Assembly: GCF_002043095.1 (NCBI RefSeq)
Contig: NZ_MVOC01000027.1
Span: forward strand, 219,030-283,029
Origin: Mycobacterium sp. AT1
GTDB lineage: Bacteria > Actinomycetota > Actinomycetes > Mycobacteriales > Mycobacteriaceae
Direction of reading: 5' to 3'
DNA: 64,000 bases
Of the stretch, positions 26,918 through 35,676 are shown piece after piece. The notes below the pieces were generated by a model. That model was not told the origin of the DNA, made no database searches, and saw only the letters and a program-made list of their open reading frames with translations. Each line of letters starts with the position of its first letter. Within the stretch, counting starts at the first letter, position 1. The position numbers and the translations under genes were made by a program.

Positions 26918-28219
26918 ATGACCACCTCCGACAACAGCGTCGACGTCGACACCTTGACCGAGCGGCCAGCAGGGCGTCACTCCCGATTACGGTGGGGATT
27001 CGTCGTGCTCATCGTCGTGGCCGGCGTCGTCAACTACCTCGACCGGAACACCCTCAGCATCGCCAACACGACGATCGCCGCGGATCTGGGCTTGAACACG
27101 ATCCACATGGGCTTGTTGCTCTCGGCATTCTCGTGGCCGTACGCGATCGCCAACCTCCCCGCTGGGTACCTGGTCGACAAGTACGGCGCGAAGAAGATGT
27201 TCGCCTGGGCTGCCGCAATGTGGTCGGTCGTCACCATGCTCACGGCGACCGTCAGCTCGTTCGGGGTGCTCTACGCCATGCGGGTGGCACTTGGCATCGC
27301 CGAATCGCCGTTCTTCACCTCGGGCCTCAAGGTTTCCGAACGCTGGTACGCCAAAGACGAACGCTCCCTTCCGATTTCGATCATCAACACGGGGTCGCAG
27401 ATCGCCAACGCGATCGCGCCACCCCTGCTGACGTTTCTCATGCTGACCATGACCTGGCGGGGCATGTTCCTCGTCGTGGGGGCCTTCGGCCTTCTGGTGG
27501 CGGCGGTGTGGGTGAAGGTCTACCGCGATCCCACCCTGCGCGAGGAGATCGCGATCAAGGGCGCCGAGGTCGACGACGACGCGGAGGTCACCGAAAAGGC
27601 CAGCTGGATGTCGCTGTTGCGCCAACCGAACACCTGGTTCATGGTCGTCGGTGCGTTCGGCGTGTTCTACATGGTCTGGGTCTACCTCACCTGGCTGCCC
27701 AGCTACCTACAGACGAGCCGCGGCTTCAGCTTGAAGGAAATCGGCTGGGTGGCGTCGCTGCCCTTCCTCTGCGGTGTTCTCGGCGTGCTGACCGGTGGAT
27801 ACGTGTCGTCCAGGCTGATCAAGCGCGGGGTGAAATCCCTCACCGCCCGCAAGATTCCCATCGTGGGGGGCGCGATCCTGGCAGCGGCGTCGGTCCTACC
27901 GGTGACCCAGATCCACAACATCGTCGTCGTCATCATCTTGCTCTGCGCCGGCTACTTCTTCGCGCAGGTACCGATCGGAGTCATCTGGACCCTTGCATCC
28001 GATCTTGCCGAGAGGCACCAGGTCGCCTCGCTGGGAGCGATTCAGAACTTCGGCGGCTTCGTCGGCGCGGCAACGGCGCCCATCGTCACCGGCGTCATCC
28101 TCGACGCCACGGGTGGAAACTACACGCTGGTCTTCCTCGTCGGCGGCATCCTGCTCCTGGTGGGCGGCGCCTCCTACGGAATCTTCGTCAAGGACCGGAC
28201 GACCGCCACCGCGATCTGA
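26918..28219 (+). CDS. MFS transporter, hexuronate/galactonate (anion:cation symporter) type
   Basis: A 433-residue carrier with 12 predicted helices. The N-terminal VVNYLDRNTLSIANTTIAADLGL block, PAGYLVDKYGAKKMF loop and RVALGIAESPFF helix are characteristic of the anion:cation symporter family, which includes ExuT, GudP and DgoT. Import of a hexuronate, hexarate or hexonate is likely. It lies 27 bases after the aldolase gene and 41 before the kinase gene. An overlapping open frame at 26602-28842 is Arg-rich and is only a shadow of this gene joined to the kinase. Confidence 0.88.
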   Translation: MTTSDNSVDVDTLTERPAGRHSRLRWGFVVLIVVAGVVNYLDRNTLSIANTTIAADLGLNTIHMGLLLSAFSWPYAIANLPAGYLVDKYGAKKMFAWAAAMWSVVTMLTATVSSFGVLYAMRVALGIAESPFFTSGLKVSERWYAKDERSLPISIINTGSQIANAIAPPLLTFLMLTMTWRGMFLVVGAFGLLVAAVWVKVYRDPTLREEIAIKGAEVDDDAEVTEKASWMSLLRQPNTWFMVVGAFGVFYMVWVYLTWLPSYLQTSRGFSLKEIGWVASLPFLCGVLGVLTGGYVSSRLIKRGVKSLTARKIPIVGGAILAAASVLPVTQIHNIVVVIILLCAGYFFAQVPIGVIWTLASDLAERHQVASLGAIQNFGGFVGAATAPIVTGVILDATGGNYTLVFLVGGILLLVGGASYGIFVKDRTTATAI

Positions 28220-28260
28220 AAGTCGATGCAGTGCAACGCTTCGGACATGAAAGAGAGTCG

Positions 28261-28842
28261 ATGACACCAACGGCCTTCTTCGTCATCGGGCCCGCGGGAT
28301 CGGGCAAGTCCACGGTCAGCAGGGCCATCGCCCACCGATACGGCGCCGCCTACCTCAACAAGGACACCCTGGCGACGACGTTCACCGAGTACATCCTGCA
28401 CGCGAACGGATTCGACGAGAACGAACGCGACAACAACGAGTTCTATCAGAACGTCGTCATGCCCCTTGAGTACGAGACTCTGCTCAGAACCTGCGGCGAC
28501 AACCTCCGCCTCGGGACTTCCGTCGTGCTAGACGCCCCATTCGGCCGCTACTTCGCCGATCGTGGATACCTCGAAACAGCGGCGCGGCAATATGATTGGC
28601 CAGATGCCGAACTCGTCGTCGTACACGTCAAGGCCGACGGTGACACGGTCTTCAACCGCGTCGTCGAGCGCCGCAACGGCCGAGACAACTGGAAGGTCGA
28701 GCACTGGGACGAGTTCTGGAAGACCCAGCACACCGAGTGCCTCTGGGACTCAGCTCATCATCTCGTCGTAGACAACGACGGTCCCGTGCTCGACCTGACG
28801 GCATTCGACCAGGCGGTCGCGGCCATCACGACGAAGCGGTAG
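28261..28842 (+). CDS. Small P-loop kinase, gluconokinase/AAA type
   Basis: A 193-residue protein with a Walker A motif at the N-terminus (FFVIGPAGSGKSTVSRAIAHRYG), a nucleoside-monophosphate-kinase-like core (VVLDAPFGRYFADRGYLETAARQ) and a basic lid-like segment (FNRVVERRNGRDNWK). It looks like a small-molecule kinase of the gluconokinase/shikimate-kinase fold. Together with the upstream aldolase and sugar-acid carrier it may phosphorylate the imported acid or its dehydrated product. No dehydratase is present in this cluster, so the route is incomplete locally. AAAGAGAG precedes the ATG. Confidence 0.7.
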   Translation: MTPTAFFVIGPAGSGKSTVSRAIAHRYGAAYLNKDTLATTFTEYILHANGFDENERDNNEFYQNVVMPLEYETLLRTCGDNLRLGTSVVLDAPFGRYFADRGYLETAARQYDWPDAELVVVHVKADGDTVFNRVVERRNGRDNWKVEHWDEFWKTQHTECLWDSAHHLVVDNDGPVLDLTAFDQAVAAITTKR

Positions 28843-28869
28843 CAGCCCGCGTCAGCCCGCACCCGCAGA

Positions 28870-28885
28870 CTGGACATATGTCTGG
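28870..28885. promoter_or_regulatory. Candidate TetR operator, copy 1 (CTGGACA-TA-TGTCTGG)
   Basis: This is a nearly perfect inverted repeat with the same arms as the copy at 29012-29027, one mismatch in the right arm. It lies 135 bases before the tetR start. Confidence 0.55.
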
Positions 28886-29011
28886 TTTGGGAGTCTGCGA
28901 GGCGAGGTCTCGGTAGCGCACTTCGCCAAAGTGCGTTGGATCGTCCGCCAAACATCGCAATTTTCCGCGCCTTCTGCATCGGCTTGCCCAGGCGCGCAGG
29001 TCATGCATATT

Positions 29012-29027
29012 CTGGACACATGTCCAG
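29012..29027. promoter_or_regulatory. Candidate TetR operator, copy 2 (CTGGACA-CA-TGTCCAG), over the tetR start codon
   Basis: Perfect 7-bp arms with a two-base centre. The ATG of tetR (29020) lies inside the palindrome. TATTCT at 29008-29013 could be a -10 box, which would put the transcript start at or next to the ATG, giving a leaderless, self-repressed message. Confidence 0.6.
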
Positions 29028-29616
29028 TGGAGACTTGTCCGACGTTACCGAGCTAGAGGCTCGTCGGCACCGCCGGTCGCGCGCCGAGGCATCGACGAAG
29101 TTGATCGACGCGACGGTCGACCTGCTCCGCCAGTCCTCGATGGACGCCATCTCCGTCAACGAGGTGGCCGCCCGAGCTGGCGTACCGGCCACGACCGCAG
29201 CCCAGCTGTTCTCCTCCACCGACGAACTCGTCGTCGAAACCTGCCTCCGCCGGATCCGGGGCGTCGAGCTGAGCACCGACGCCAACCACGGCTCGCTCAC
29301 CCGGGTGGCCGAGCAACTCAGCCACATGATGTTGGTCGTCGCCGAGGAACCGGCGATCGCGTCGGCCTGCGCGGCGGTCTTCCTCGACAGCGGACCGACC
29401 GCCGACCGAGCCCGCGAACAGATCGGCCTGGAGATCCGTCGACTGATCGCTTCTGCGGTCGGCCCAGGGTCGTGGCCCGAGGTGATCGCCACGCTCGAGT
29501 TGGTGTTCTCCGGAGCCCTCATTCAGGCGGCGGCCGGAACGATGACCTTTCAGCGAGCCGCGGACCGCGTCCAGACCGCCGTCGGCCTCATCCTCGAGGG
29601 CGTCCCGCAGCGCTGA
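29020..29616 (+). CDS. TetR-family regulator upstream of fprB
   Basis: A 198-residue TetR-type protein with an N-terminal helix-turn-helix (RAEASTKLIDATVDLLRQSSMDAISVNEVAARAGVPATTAAQLFSSTDELV) and an all-helical ligand domain that I cannot assign. The start at 29020 is chosen because the preceding sequence is a probable promoter and operator; a longer frame starts at 28936. Two CTGGACA-N2-TGTCCAG palindromes bracket the upstream region and one covers the start codon, so it probably represses itself and, by proximity, fprB and the next tetR. Confidence 0.82.
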   Translation: MSSGDLSDVTELEARRHRRSRAEASTKLIDATVDLLRQSSMDAISVNEVAARAGVPATTAAQLFSSTDELVVETCLRRIRGVELSTDANHGSLTRVAEQLSHMMLVVAEEPAIASACAAVFLDSGPTADRAREQIGLEIRRLIASAVGPGSWPEVIATLELVFSGALIQAAAGTMTFQRAADRVQTAVGLILEGVPQR

Positions 29617-29657
29617 CCCCGCACGTCCTTCCTCCCCCATCCGAAAGGCCCGTCGAC

Positions 29658-31352
29658 GTGGCGTACGTGATCACGCAGAACTGCTGCAAGGACGCCAGCT
29701 GTGTTCCGGTGTGTCCGGTGGACTGCATCCGACCCGTCGGCGGCGCCGGAGAATTCACCGACACCGAGATGCTCTACATCGATCCGGAGGCGTGCATCGA
29801 TTGCGGCGCATGCATGGACGAGTGCCCCGTCGGCGCGGTCCACTACGAGGACGACCTCCCGGAGTCGTTGGCGCTCTTCAAGGACATCAACGCCGCGTAC
29901 TTCGAGCGCCACCCACTCGAACCGGACACGTCGACGCCCGCACCCAAGCATCGCCCCGTGACACCGGGACGACTGCGGATCGCGGTCGTCGGCGCCGGTC
30001 CCGCAGCGTGCTACGCCGCAAGCGAATTGATCGCAGTCGACGGCGTCGAGGTCGACCTCTTCGAGCGGTTGCCGACCCCGTACGGACTCATCCGTGCGGG
30101 CGTCGCCCCCGACCACCAGCACACCAAATCCGTCGTCGACGTCTTCCAACGCTCCTTCGCCTCACCGCGTTTCAGAACCCACTTCAACGTCGAGGTCGGC
30201 CGCGACGTCACCCACGACGACCTGCTCGCCCACCATCACGCGGTGATCTACGCCGTCGGCGCCACCCGCACCCGTGATCTCGGGATTCCCGGCGAAGACC
30301 TGACGGGAAGTCATGCGGCGTCCGACTTCGTGGGCTGGTACAACGGCCATCCCGATCACGCCGGGCACGAGTTCGACCTGACCGGTAGGCGCGCAGTGAT
30401 CGTCGGCAACGGAAACGTCGCCGTCGACGTCGCCCGCATCCTGCTGGCCACCCCCGAACACCTTGCCTCCACCGACGTCGCCCGTCACGCGCTGGAGTCG
30501 TTGCACCACAGCCAAATCGACGAAGTGGTCATCATGGGACGACGGGGGTTGCGCCACGCCGCCTTCTCCGTAGGCGAGTTCCTGGCACTGGGAAATCTGG
30601 ACGGGGTCGACATCGTGATCGACGGTGACGACGACCTCGATGCCAGGCCAGACGACGACGTCGAAACCGCGACCAAGCTCGACATCGCCCGCGAGTACGC
30701 TGCTCGGCCGACGACACCGGGTAACAAACGAATCCTGTTCCGCTTTCTGGCGTCTCCAGTCGACGTCGTCGGCGAGCATCGCGTCGAGGGTGTCCACGTC
30801 GTCAGAAACAGCTCGGGTGAAGGCGGCGGCCTGGTGCTCGGAGATCCGGCGACCGACACCGAACTCGTCGAGACGGGGCTGGTATTGCGCTCGATCGGCT
30901 ACCGCGGCTCCGAAATCGACGGCGTGGCGTGGGACTCGGCCGCCGGCGTCATTCCGAACGTGGCTGGTCGAGTCGTCGACGAGCAGCGCACGCCGGTTCC
31001 CGGGGTGTACGTGACCGGGTGGATCAAGCGTGGGCCGCGCGGGGTCATCGGCACCAACCGTACCTGCGCCGAGGAGACGGTCGCGTCCCTGCTCTCGAAC
31101 TTCGACGACGGCATACTCGACCGAGAGGTTGGCAGTCGGGACGACCTGCTGCGCACCATGGCCGACCGCGGCGCAGAACCGGTGACCTGGTCGGGCTGGC
31201 GCGCCATCGACGCCGCTGAGCGCCAACTGGGAGAGGCGGAGTCGCGGCCCAGGGTGAAGCTCGTCGACGTCGACGAGCTGCTGGCCACGGTGCGCCGGAG
31301 CGCCACCGACCGCGACGGTGCCGACGTGGCGTCGGACGGCCGGGAGACCTAG
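29658..31352 (+). CDS. fprB: Ferredoxin-NADP reductase with N-terminal ferredoxin domain (FprB)
   Basis: A 564-residue fusion. Residues 1-100 or so form a seven-iron ferredoxin (CCKDASCVPVCPVDC and CIDCGACMDECP). The rest is an adrenodoxin-reductase-type flavoprotein: FAD site RIAVVGAGPAACYAASELIA, the PTPYGLIRAGVAPDHQHTK block, and the NADP site VIVGNGNVAVDVARILL. It passes electrons from NADPH to ferredoxins that serve P450s or oxygenases. The GTG at 29658 starts exactly at the ferredoxin domain (VAYVITQNC). It lies 41 bases after tetR and three before the next tetR, so the three form one operon. Proximity to a Mce4-like array hints at steroid oxidation; this is inferred. Confidence 0.9.
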   Translation: MAYVITQNCCKDASCVPVCPVDCIRPVGGAGEFTDTEMLYIDPEACIDCGACMDECPVGAVHYEDDLPESLALFKDINAAYFERHPLEPDTSTPAPKHRPVTPGRLRIAVVGAGPAACYAASELIAVDGVEVDLFERLPTPYGLIRAGVAPDHQHTKSVVDVFQRSFASPRFRTHFNVEVGRDVTHDDLLAHHHAVIYAVGATRTRDLGIPGEDLTGSHAASDFVGWYNGHPDHAGHEFDLTGRRAVIVGNGNVAVDVARILLATPEHLASTDVARHALESLHHSQIDEVVIMGRRGLRHAAFSVGEFLALGNLDGVDIVIDGDDDLDARPDDDVETATKLDIAREYAARPTTPGNKRILFRFLASPVDVVGEHRVEGVHVVRNSSGEGGGLVLGDPATDTELVETGLVLRSIGYRGSEIDGVAWDSAAGVIPNVAGRVVDEQRTPVPGVYVTGWIKRGPRGVIGTNRTCAEETVASLLSNFDDGILDREVGSRDDLLRTMADRGAEPVTWSGWRAIDAAERQLGEAESRPRVKLVDVDELLATVRRSATDRDGADVASDGRET

Positions 31353-31355
31353 CGA

Positions 31356-32012
31356 ATGCCCAAGCGGCCCGGTACTTTTGGTGCCGAAACCGTCGCTCCA
31401 AAGTCTTACCACGCACCCGCGCTGCCCGAAGACCAACTTACGACCGACCGTCAACGCGAACGACGAGCACGAATCCTCGACGCCGCGGTCGAGGTTGCCG
31501 CCGTGGGTGGCTATGACCGCGTGCACGTCCGCGACATCGCCGACCGCGCCAAGGTATCGCTCGCGACGCTGTATCACTACTTTCCGTCGAAGGTGCACGT
31601 GCTCGTGTGGGCCCTGGATCGGGAACTGATGCGCTTCGACGACAGCCTGGGCCGGCACCTGGCGGAGATCACGGATCCGTTCGCCAGACTCCAGACGGTG
31701 GTGCGGCGCCTCGTCCACGCAATGGAGGACTCCGATCGCGTCACCGAGGCGCTCGCCCATGCCTACGTCGCCTCCAACGTCGTCGCCTCGGCCGAGGCGG
31801 AGATGATCAGAGTCGAGACCCGCGAGATGTTTGCGCACCTCATGAGCGGCGGGGCGACATCGGCGCTACACCGACAGACTGCCGACGTGCTCGCCGACGT
31901 GTGGACATCGGAAATGCTCGCGCTGGTACAGGGCCGAAGGACCTACCCCGAGATGCGCCGGCGGCTGCGCATCGTGATCGACCTGATCGCGCAGACGAAC
32001 CCGGCTGGCTGA
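31356..32012 (+). CDS. KstR-like TetR-family regulator
   Basis: A 218-residue TetR protein whose helix-turn-helix region (RQRERRARILDAAVEVAAVGGYDRVHVRDIADRAKVSLATLYHYFPSKVHVLVWALDREL) is close in my reading to KstR, the cholesterol-regulon repressor of mycobacteria. LTEA/AYVA-like and DVWTSEMLALV segments also recall KstR. It carries an extra 30 residues or so at the N-terminus. The order fprB, this gene, then a Mce4-like array echoes control of mce4 by KstR. I regard it as a paralogue; no copy of the KstR consensus palindrome was found upstream of the array, so the operator probably differs. Confidence 0.8.
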   Translation: MPKRPGTFGAETVAPKSYHAPALPEDQLTTDRQRERRARILDAAVEVAAVGGYDRVHVRDIADRAKVSLATLYHYFPSKVHVLVWALDRELMRFDDSLGRHLAEITDPFARLQTVVRRLVHAMEDSDRVTEALAHAYVASNVVASAEAEMIRVETREMFAHLMSGGATSALHRQTADVLADVWTSEMLALVQGRRTYPEMRRRLRIVIDLIAQTNPAG

Positions 32013-32203
32013 CCCGGACCCGCCACGGCCGGGATCGTCGACCGGGGCGTCATCGGTCGCGCCCCGTCGCCCGCGACCTTGGCAACCGTGGCGAAGACCG
32101 ACGACAAAACGAATACCGCTGACCGAGCTGAAACTACTGACGCTTCGACAACTTTGACCATCTGAGCTATCGGAAATGGTCGACTCACACCGGTTTTCAG
32201 CCG
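32013..32203. other. Upstream half of the gap before mce cluster 2
   Basis: No gene is supported here. A GGGGCG/CGCCCC hairpin with a ten-base loop (32044-32065) may end the fprB-tetR transcript. The remainder shows nothing distinctive. Confidence 0.35.
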
Positions 32204-32246
32204 ACCTTGCCAGGTAAACATGGCGTGTGCCATGCTATGGCCCGTG
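32204..32246 (+). promoter_or_regulatory. Promoter/operator element of mce cluster 2 (CATGGC-GTGT-GCCATG)
   Basis: This 43-bp stretch matches 35 of 43 positions with 40662-40704, upstream of the EBP-like gene. It begins ACCTTGC, contains a perfect 6-bp dyad CATGGC-N4-GCCATG (32219-32234) and runs on through GCTATG to CCGTG. TTGCCA at the left and CATGCT 18 bases on may be -35 and -10 boxes, with the dyad between them as in a repressor site. A leader of about 140 bases then separates it from mceA. Confidence 0.65.
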
Positions 32247-32382
32247 TCGTCCATACGTCCAGCGCCAGGGTGCCGAAGCCGACAGCTGGCCCGCGGTATG
32301 AGAACGGCGAGTGCCGGCCCTCATACGGCCGCGAACTCGTGACAACCGACGGCACCGACGACTTGCGAATGAGAAGACGCCG

Positions 32383-33588
32383 GTGACGGGCGGGGCACGA
32401 AATCACCAGATTGCGGTCAGGATCGCTGCCGCCGTTCTCGTCTCCTTGCTCACCGCAGCAGCGGTATTCACGTATCTGTCCTACACGGCTGCGTTCACGC
32501 CGACCGCCAACGTGACGGTGACCTCGCCGCGCGCAGGGCTACTCATGGAACCCGACGCGAAGGTGAAGTATCTGGGTGTCCAGGTCGGCAAGGTAGCCAC
32601 CGTCGAGTACGACGGCGCCGACGCCAAGCTGACGCTGGCGATCCGCAGCGACCAGATGGACTTCATCCCGTCGAACTCGATCGTCAAGATCGCCAGTAAC
32701 ACGGTGTTCGGCGCGAAGGCCGTCGAGTTCGTGCCGCCGGATGCGCCGTCACCGGCCCCCCTGGCACCCGGTGCGCAGTTGCACGCAGGCTCGGTCTCCG
32801 TCGAAGTCAACACCCTGTTTCAAAGCCTGGTCAACACACTGCACAAGATCAACCCCGTGGAGCTCAACGCCACGCTGACCGCCGTCAGCACCGGATTGCG
32901 CAACAACGGCGACGACCTTGGCGCCACCTTGTCGGGCCTCAACACGTTTCTGACGCAACTGAATCCGACGCTGCCCACCCTGCAGAGCGACTTCCAGAAG
33001 ACCGCCGAGGTGGCCAACGTCTATGCCGACGCCGCACCCGACCTGCTCACCGTCCTGGACAACACGCCAACCATCGCCAGGACGGTCGTGGACTCTCGTG
33101 ACGACCTGAACGCCACCCTGCTCGCGGCGACAGGCCTGGCCGACAATGCCTACCAGACGGTGGCTCCCGCCGAGAACGACCTGATCGCGGCCTTCCAGCG
33201 GCTACGGGCCCCGCTGAAGGTGCTCGCGGACTACTCCCCCGAGTACGGCTGCGTCTTCAAGGCCATCTCGATCCTGGACCAGCGGTATGGACCCAGCCTC
33301 GGTGGCACCGTCCCCGGGTTGTTCGTCTCGGTGAGCTTCATCCCTGGATCGGCCCCGTACACCTACCCGGAGAGCCTGCCCATCGTCAACGCGTCGGGCG
33401 GTCCGAACTGTCGGGGATTGCCGATCCTGCCCACCAAACAAATCGGCGGTTCGTGGTACCACGCCCCGTTCCTGGTGACCGACAACGCATACGTCCCCTA
33501 TCAACCGAACACCGAACTGCAATTCGACGGGCCGTCCACGCTGCAGTTCCTGTTCAACGGCGCCTACGCCGAGAGGGATGACTACTGA
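32383..33588 (+). CDS. mceA: MceA of mce cluster 2 (Mce4A-like)
   Basis: A 401-residue Mce subunit: N-terminal anchor (AVRIAAAVLVSLLTAAAVFTYLSYTAAF), MlaD domain (GLLMEPDAKVKYLGVQVGKVATVEY, NTVFGAKAVEFVPP), then a helical region starting VEVNTLFQSLVNTLHKINPVE. The C-terminus (YPESLPIVNASGGPNCRGLP, FNGAYAERDDY) closely resembles M. tuberculosis Mce4A as I remember it, including the AERDD end. Mce4 imports cholesterol. The GTG at 32383 is the only good start; no yrbE genes precede it, which is unusual. Confidence 0.9.
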   Translation: MTGGARNHQIAVRIAAAVLVSLLTAAAVFTYLSYTAAFTPTANVTVTSPRAGLLMEPDAKVKYLGVQVGKVATVEYDGADAKLTLAIRSDQMDFIPSNSIVKIASNTVFGAKAVEFVPPDAPSPAPLAPGAQLHAGSVSVEVNTLFQSLVNTLHKINPVELNATLTAVSTGLRNNGDDLGATLSGLNTFLTQLNPTLPTLQSDFQKTAEVANVYADAAPDLLTVLDNTPTIARTVVDSRDDLNATLLAATGLADNAYQTVAPAENDLIAAFQRLRAPLKVLADYSPEYGCVFKAISILDQRYGPSLGGTVPGLFVSVSFIPGSAPYTYPESLPIVNASGGPNCRGLPILPTKQIGGSWYHAPFLVTDNAYVPYQPNTELQFDGPSTLQFLFNGAYAERDDY

Positions 33589-34619
33589 TGTCGCAGAATC
33601 GCACTGGCCTCAAGGTGGCCGTCTTCACCGTGGTCATGCTGCTGGTCATGGCCGGTCTCGTCGTCACCTTTGGCAAGTTCCAATTCGGCTCAGGACGGGA
33701 ATTCCACGCCCAGTTCGTATCGGTCTCTCGGCTCAAAACCGGTCAGGACGTCCGCATCTCGGGTGTCACCGTGGGAAGCGTCAAGGACATCGCCATCGCG
33801 GGCGATCACGTCGACGTCACCTTCGACGTGAACGACCGCTACCAGCTCTACACCTCCACTCACGCGGCGATCCGCTACGAGGACCTCGTCGGCAATCGAT
33901 TTCTGGAAATCACCTCCGGACCCGGCGAATTGCGCAAGCTCCCCGTCGGCGCCACGATCCCGAAGACCAATACCCAGCCGGCCTTGGATCTCGACGCGTT
34001 ACTAGGTGGGCTCCGGCCCGTCCTCAAGGGTCTCGACGGCGCAAAGGTCAACGAGGTGAGCAACGCGGTCATCGAGCTGTTGCAGGGCGACGGCGGGCCT
34101 CTGTCGGAGCTCCTCTCCAGCACGGGGTCGTTCACCCAAACCCTTTCGGCGCGTGACCAACTCATCGGCGACGTCATCACGAACCTCAACACGGTGATCG
34201 GCACCGTCGACGCGAAGAGCTCACAGCTCGACACGAGCATCGACCAACTCCAACAACTCATCACGACCCTCGACAAGGGTCGGGACCCCATCGCGGGCGC
34301 AATCGAACCCTTGGCGTCGACTCAAGCGGACCTGACCGAGCTGCTCACCACGTCTCGGCGCCCGCTGCAGGGCGTGATCGAGAACCTTCGTCCGCTGGCC
34401 ACCACACTGGACGACCGCAAGGCCGACGTGAACAAGGTCGTCGACCGGATGCCCGAGAATTACGCCCGGCTGGCGTCCCTGGGAGCCTACGGCTCCTTCT
34501 TCAACATCTTCTTCTGCGCAATCAAGTTCAAGGTGAACGGCCCGGCAGGAAGCGACATCATCCTGCCCGCCGCCTCCCCCGTCGACCCGACGAGAGGACG
34601 CTGTGCCTTCACGAACTAA
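33588..34619 (+). CDS. mceB: MceB of mce cluster 2 (Mce4B-like)
   Basis: A 343-residue Mce subunit with a signal anchor (VAVFTVVMLLVMAGLVVTF), MlaD domain (RLKTGQDVRISGVTVGSVKDIAI, IRYEDLVGNRFLEITSGPGELRKL) and the TQPALDLDALLGGLRPVLKGLD block that identifies MceB. The C-terminus ends RGRCAFTN, like the Cys-containing end of other MceB proteins. Its ATG shares one base with the mceA stop (TGATG). It should form part of the six-subunit envelope tunnel. Confidence 0.92.
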   Translation: MSQNRTGLKVAVFTVVMLLVMAGLVVTFGKFQFGSGREFHAQFVSVSRLKTGQDVRISGVTVGSVKDIAIAGDHVDVTFDVNDRYQLYTSTHAAIRYEDLVGNRFLEITSGPGELRKLPVGATIPKTNTQPALDLDALLGGLRPVLKGLDGAKVNEVSNAVIELLQGDGGPLSELLSSTGSFTQTLSARDQLIGDVITNLNTVIGTVDAKSSQLDTSIDQLQQLITTLDKGRDPIAGAIEPLASTQADLTELLTTSRRPLQGVIENLRPLATTLDDRKADVNKVVDRMPENYARLASLGAYGSFFNIFFCAIKFKVNGPAGSDIILPAASPVDPTRGRCAFTN

Positions 34620-35676
34620 GGGCCCGGATGGAGAACGAGATCCGTTGCGGTTCGGCATCTTCGGCATCGCCATCATCGTCTGTTCGATGTTGGTGTCCTT
34701 TGGCTACGCGGACTTGCCGTTCTGGCCCCGCGGCCGCCAATATCAGGCGTACTTCACCAACGCCGCCGGCATCGTGACCGGCAACGACGTCCAGATCTAC
34801 GGCTACAGCGTCGGCAAGGTCACCGCCGTGGCGTTGGAGAACCGCTCGGCCAAGGTAAGTTTCATCGTCGACCGCGACCTGCGCGTCGGCGATCAGTCCA
34901 CCGTGGCCATCAAGTCCGACACCGTTCTCGGTCAAAAGGCTCTTGAGGTCACACCGGCCGGCACCGGGGTGGTGACGTCGATCCCGTTGGGCCGCACAAC
35001 AACCCCCTATTCGCTGAGCACCGCTCTGCAAGACCTGGGACGCAACGTCGGCGATCTGGACAAGCCACGACTGGTCGAGGCGCTGGGCGTGCTGACCGAC
35101 ACCCTGCACGACGCGACTCCGCAGCTGCGCGGCGCGCTCACCGGCGTGACCGCCCTGTCGAAGAGCATCAACGACCGCGACGAACAAGTCCAACAACTCC
35201 TGGCCCACGCCAAGACCGTCTCAGACGTGCTGGCGCGCCGCTCCGGACAAATGAATCAGCTGATCGTCGAGGGCAACCAACTGTTCGCCGCACTGTCGGA
35301 GAAGCGCCAGTCCCTTGGCATTCTGATCTCCGGCATCGACGACCTGGCGCGGCAGATCTCCGGTTTCGTCTCCGACAACCGCAAGGAGTTCGGACCCGCA
35401 CTGACGAAGCTGAACCTGGTGCTGAACAACCTCGAAACCCGACGCGCGCAGATCGACGACTCGCTACGACGGCTGCCGTCCTTTGCCTCACAACTGGGTG
35501 AGGTCGTCGGATCTGGTCCAGGGTTTAGTGCCAACGTCTACGGCGTTCCTCCCCCGCAAATCACCGGGATGGCCTTGGACGCCTACTTCCAACCCGGCAA
35601 GCTGCCCGACAGCCTCGCCGACTTCCTCCGCGGATTCATCACCGACCGCGCCGTCATCAGGCCGAAGTCGCCATGA
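34603..35676 (+). CDS. mceC: MceC of mce cluster 2
   Basis: A 357-residue Mce subunit with an N-terminal membrane segment (FGIFGIAIIVCSMLVSFGY) and an MlaD domain (NDVQIYGYSVGKVTAVALENR, DTVLGQKALEVTPAG). The helical domain ends in a short YFQPGKLPDSLADFLRGF tail. Unlike MceC of cluster 1 it has no proline-rich extension, which makes it about 95 residues shorter. The GTG start overlaps mceB by 17 bases. MceC proteins without the Pro-rich tail also occur in Mce4-type arrays, as I recall. Confidence 0.91.
   Translation: MPSRTKGPDGERDPLRFGIFGIAIIVCSMLVSFGYADLPFWPRGRQYQAYFTNAAGIVTGNDVQIYGYSVGKVTAVALENRSAKVSFIVDRDLRVGDQSTVAIKSDTVLGQKALEVTPAGTGVVTSIPLGRTTTPYSLSTALQDLGRNVGDLDKPRLVEALGVLTDTLHDATPQLRGALTGVTALSKSINDRDEQVQQLLAHAKTVSDVLARRSGQMNQLIVEGNQLFAALSEKRQSLGILISGIDDLARQISGFVSDNRKEFGPALTKLNLVLNNLETRRAQIDDSLRRLPSFASQLGEVVGSGPGFSANVYGVPPPQITGMALDAYFQPGKLPDSLADFLRGFITDRAVIRPKSP

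Noticed and set aside
26602..28842. 746-codon frame joining the aldolase region to the P-loop kinase
   Set aside because: Only its last 193 codons are a real gene; the rest is an Arg-rich shadow of the aldolase and MFS genes in another frame. The kinase has its own ATG and ribosome site at 28261.
29472..29657. N-terminal extension of FprB by 62 codons
   Set aside because: This part re-reads the end of the tetR gene; the ferredoxin domain starts exactly at the GTG at 29658.
32013..32382. KstR-type operator before mce cluster 2
   Set aside because: No TnnAACnnGTTnnA match was seen; the only dyad is CATGGC-N4-GCCATG, which is a different motif.
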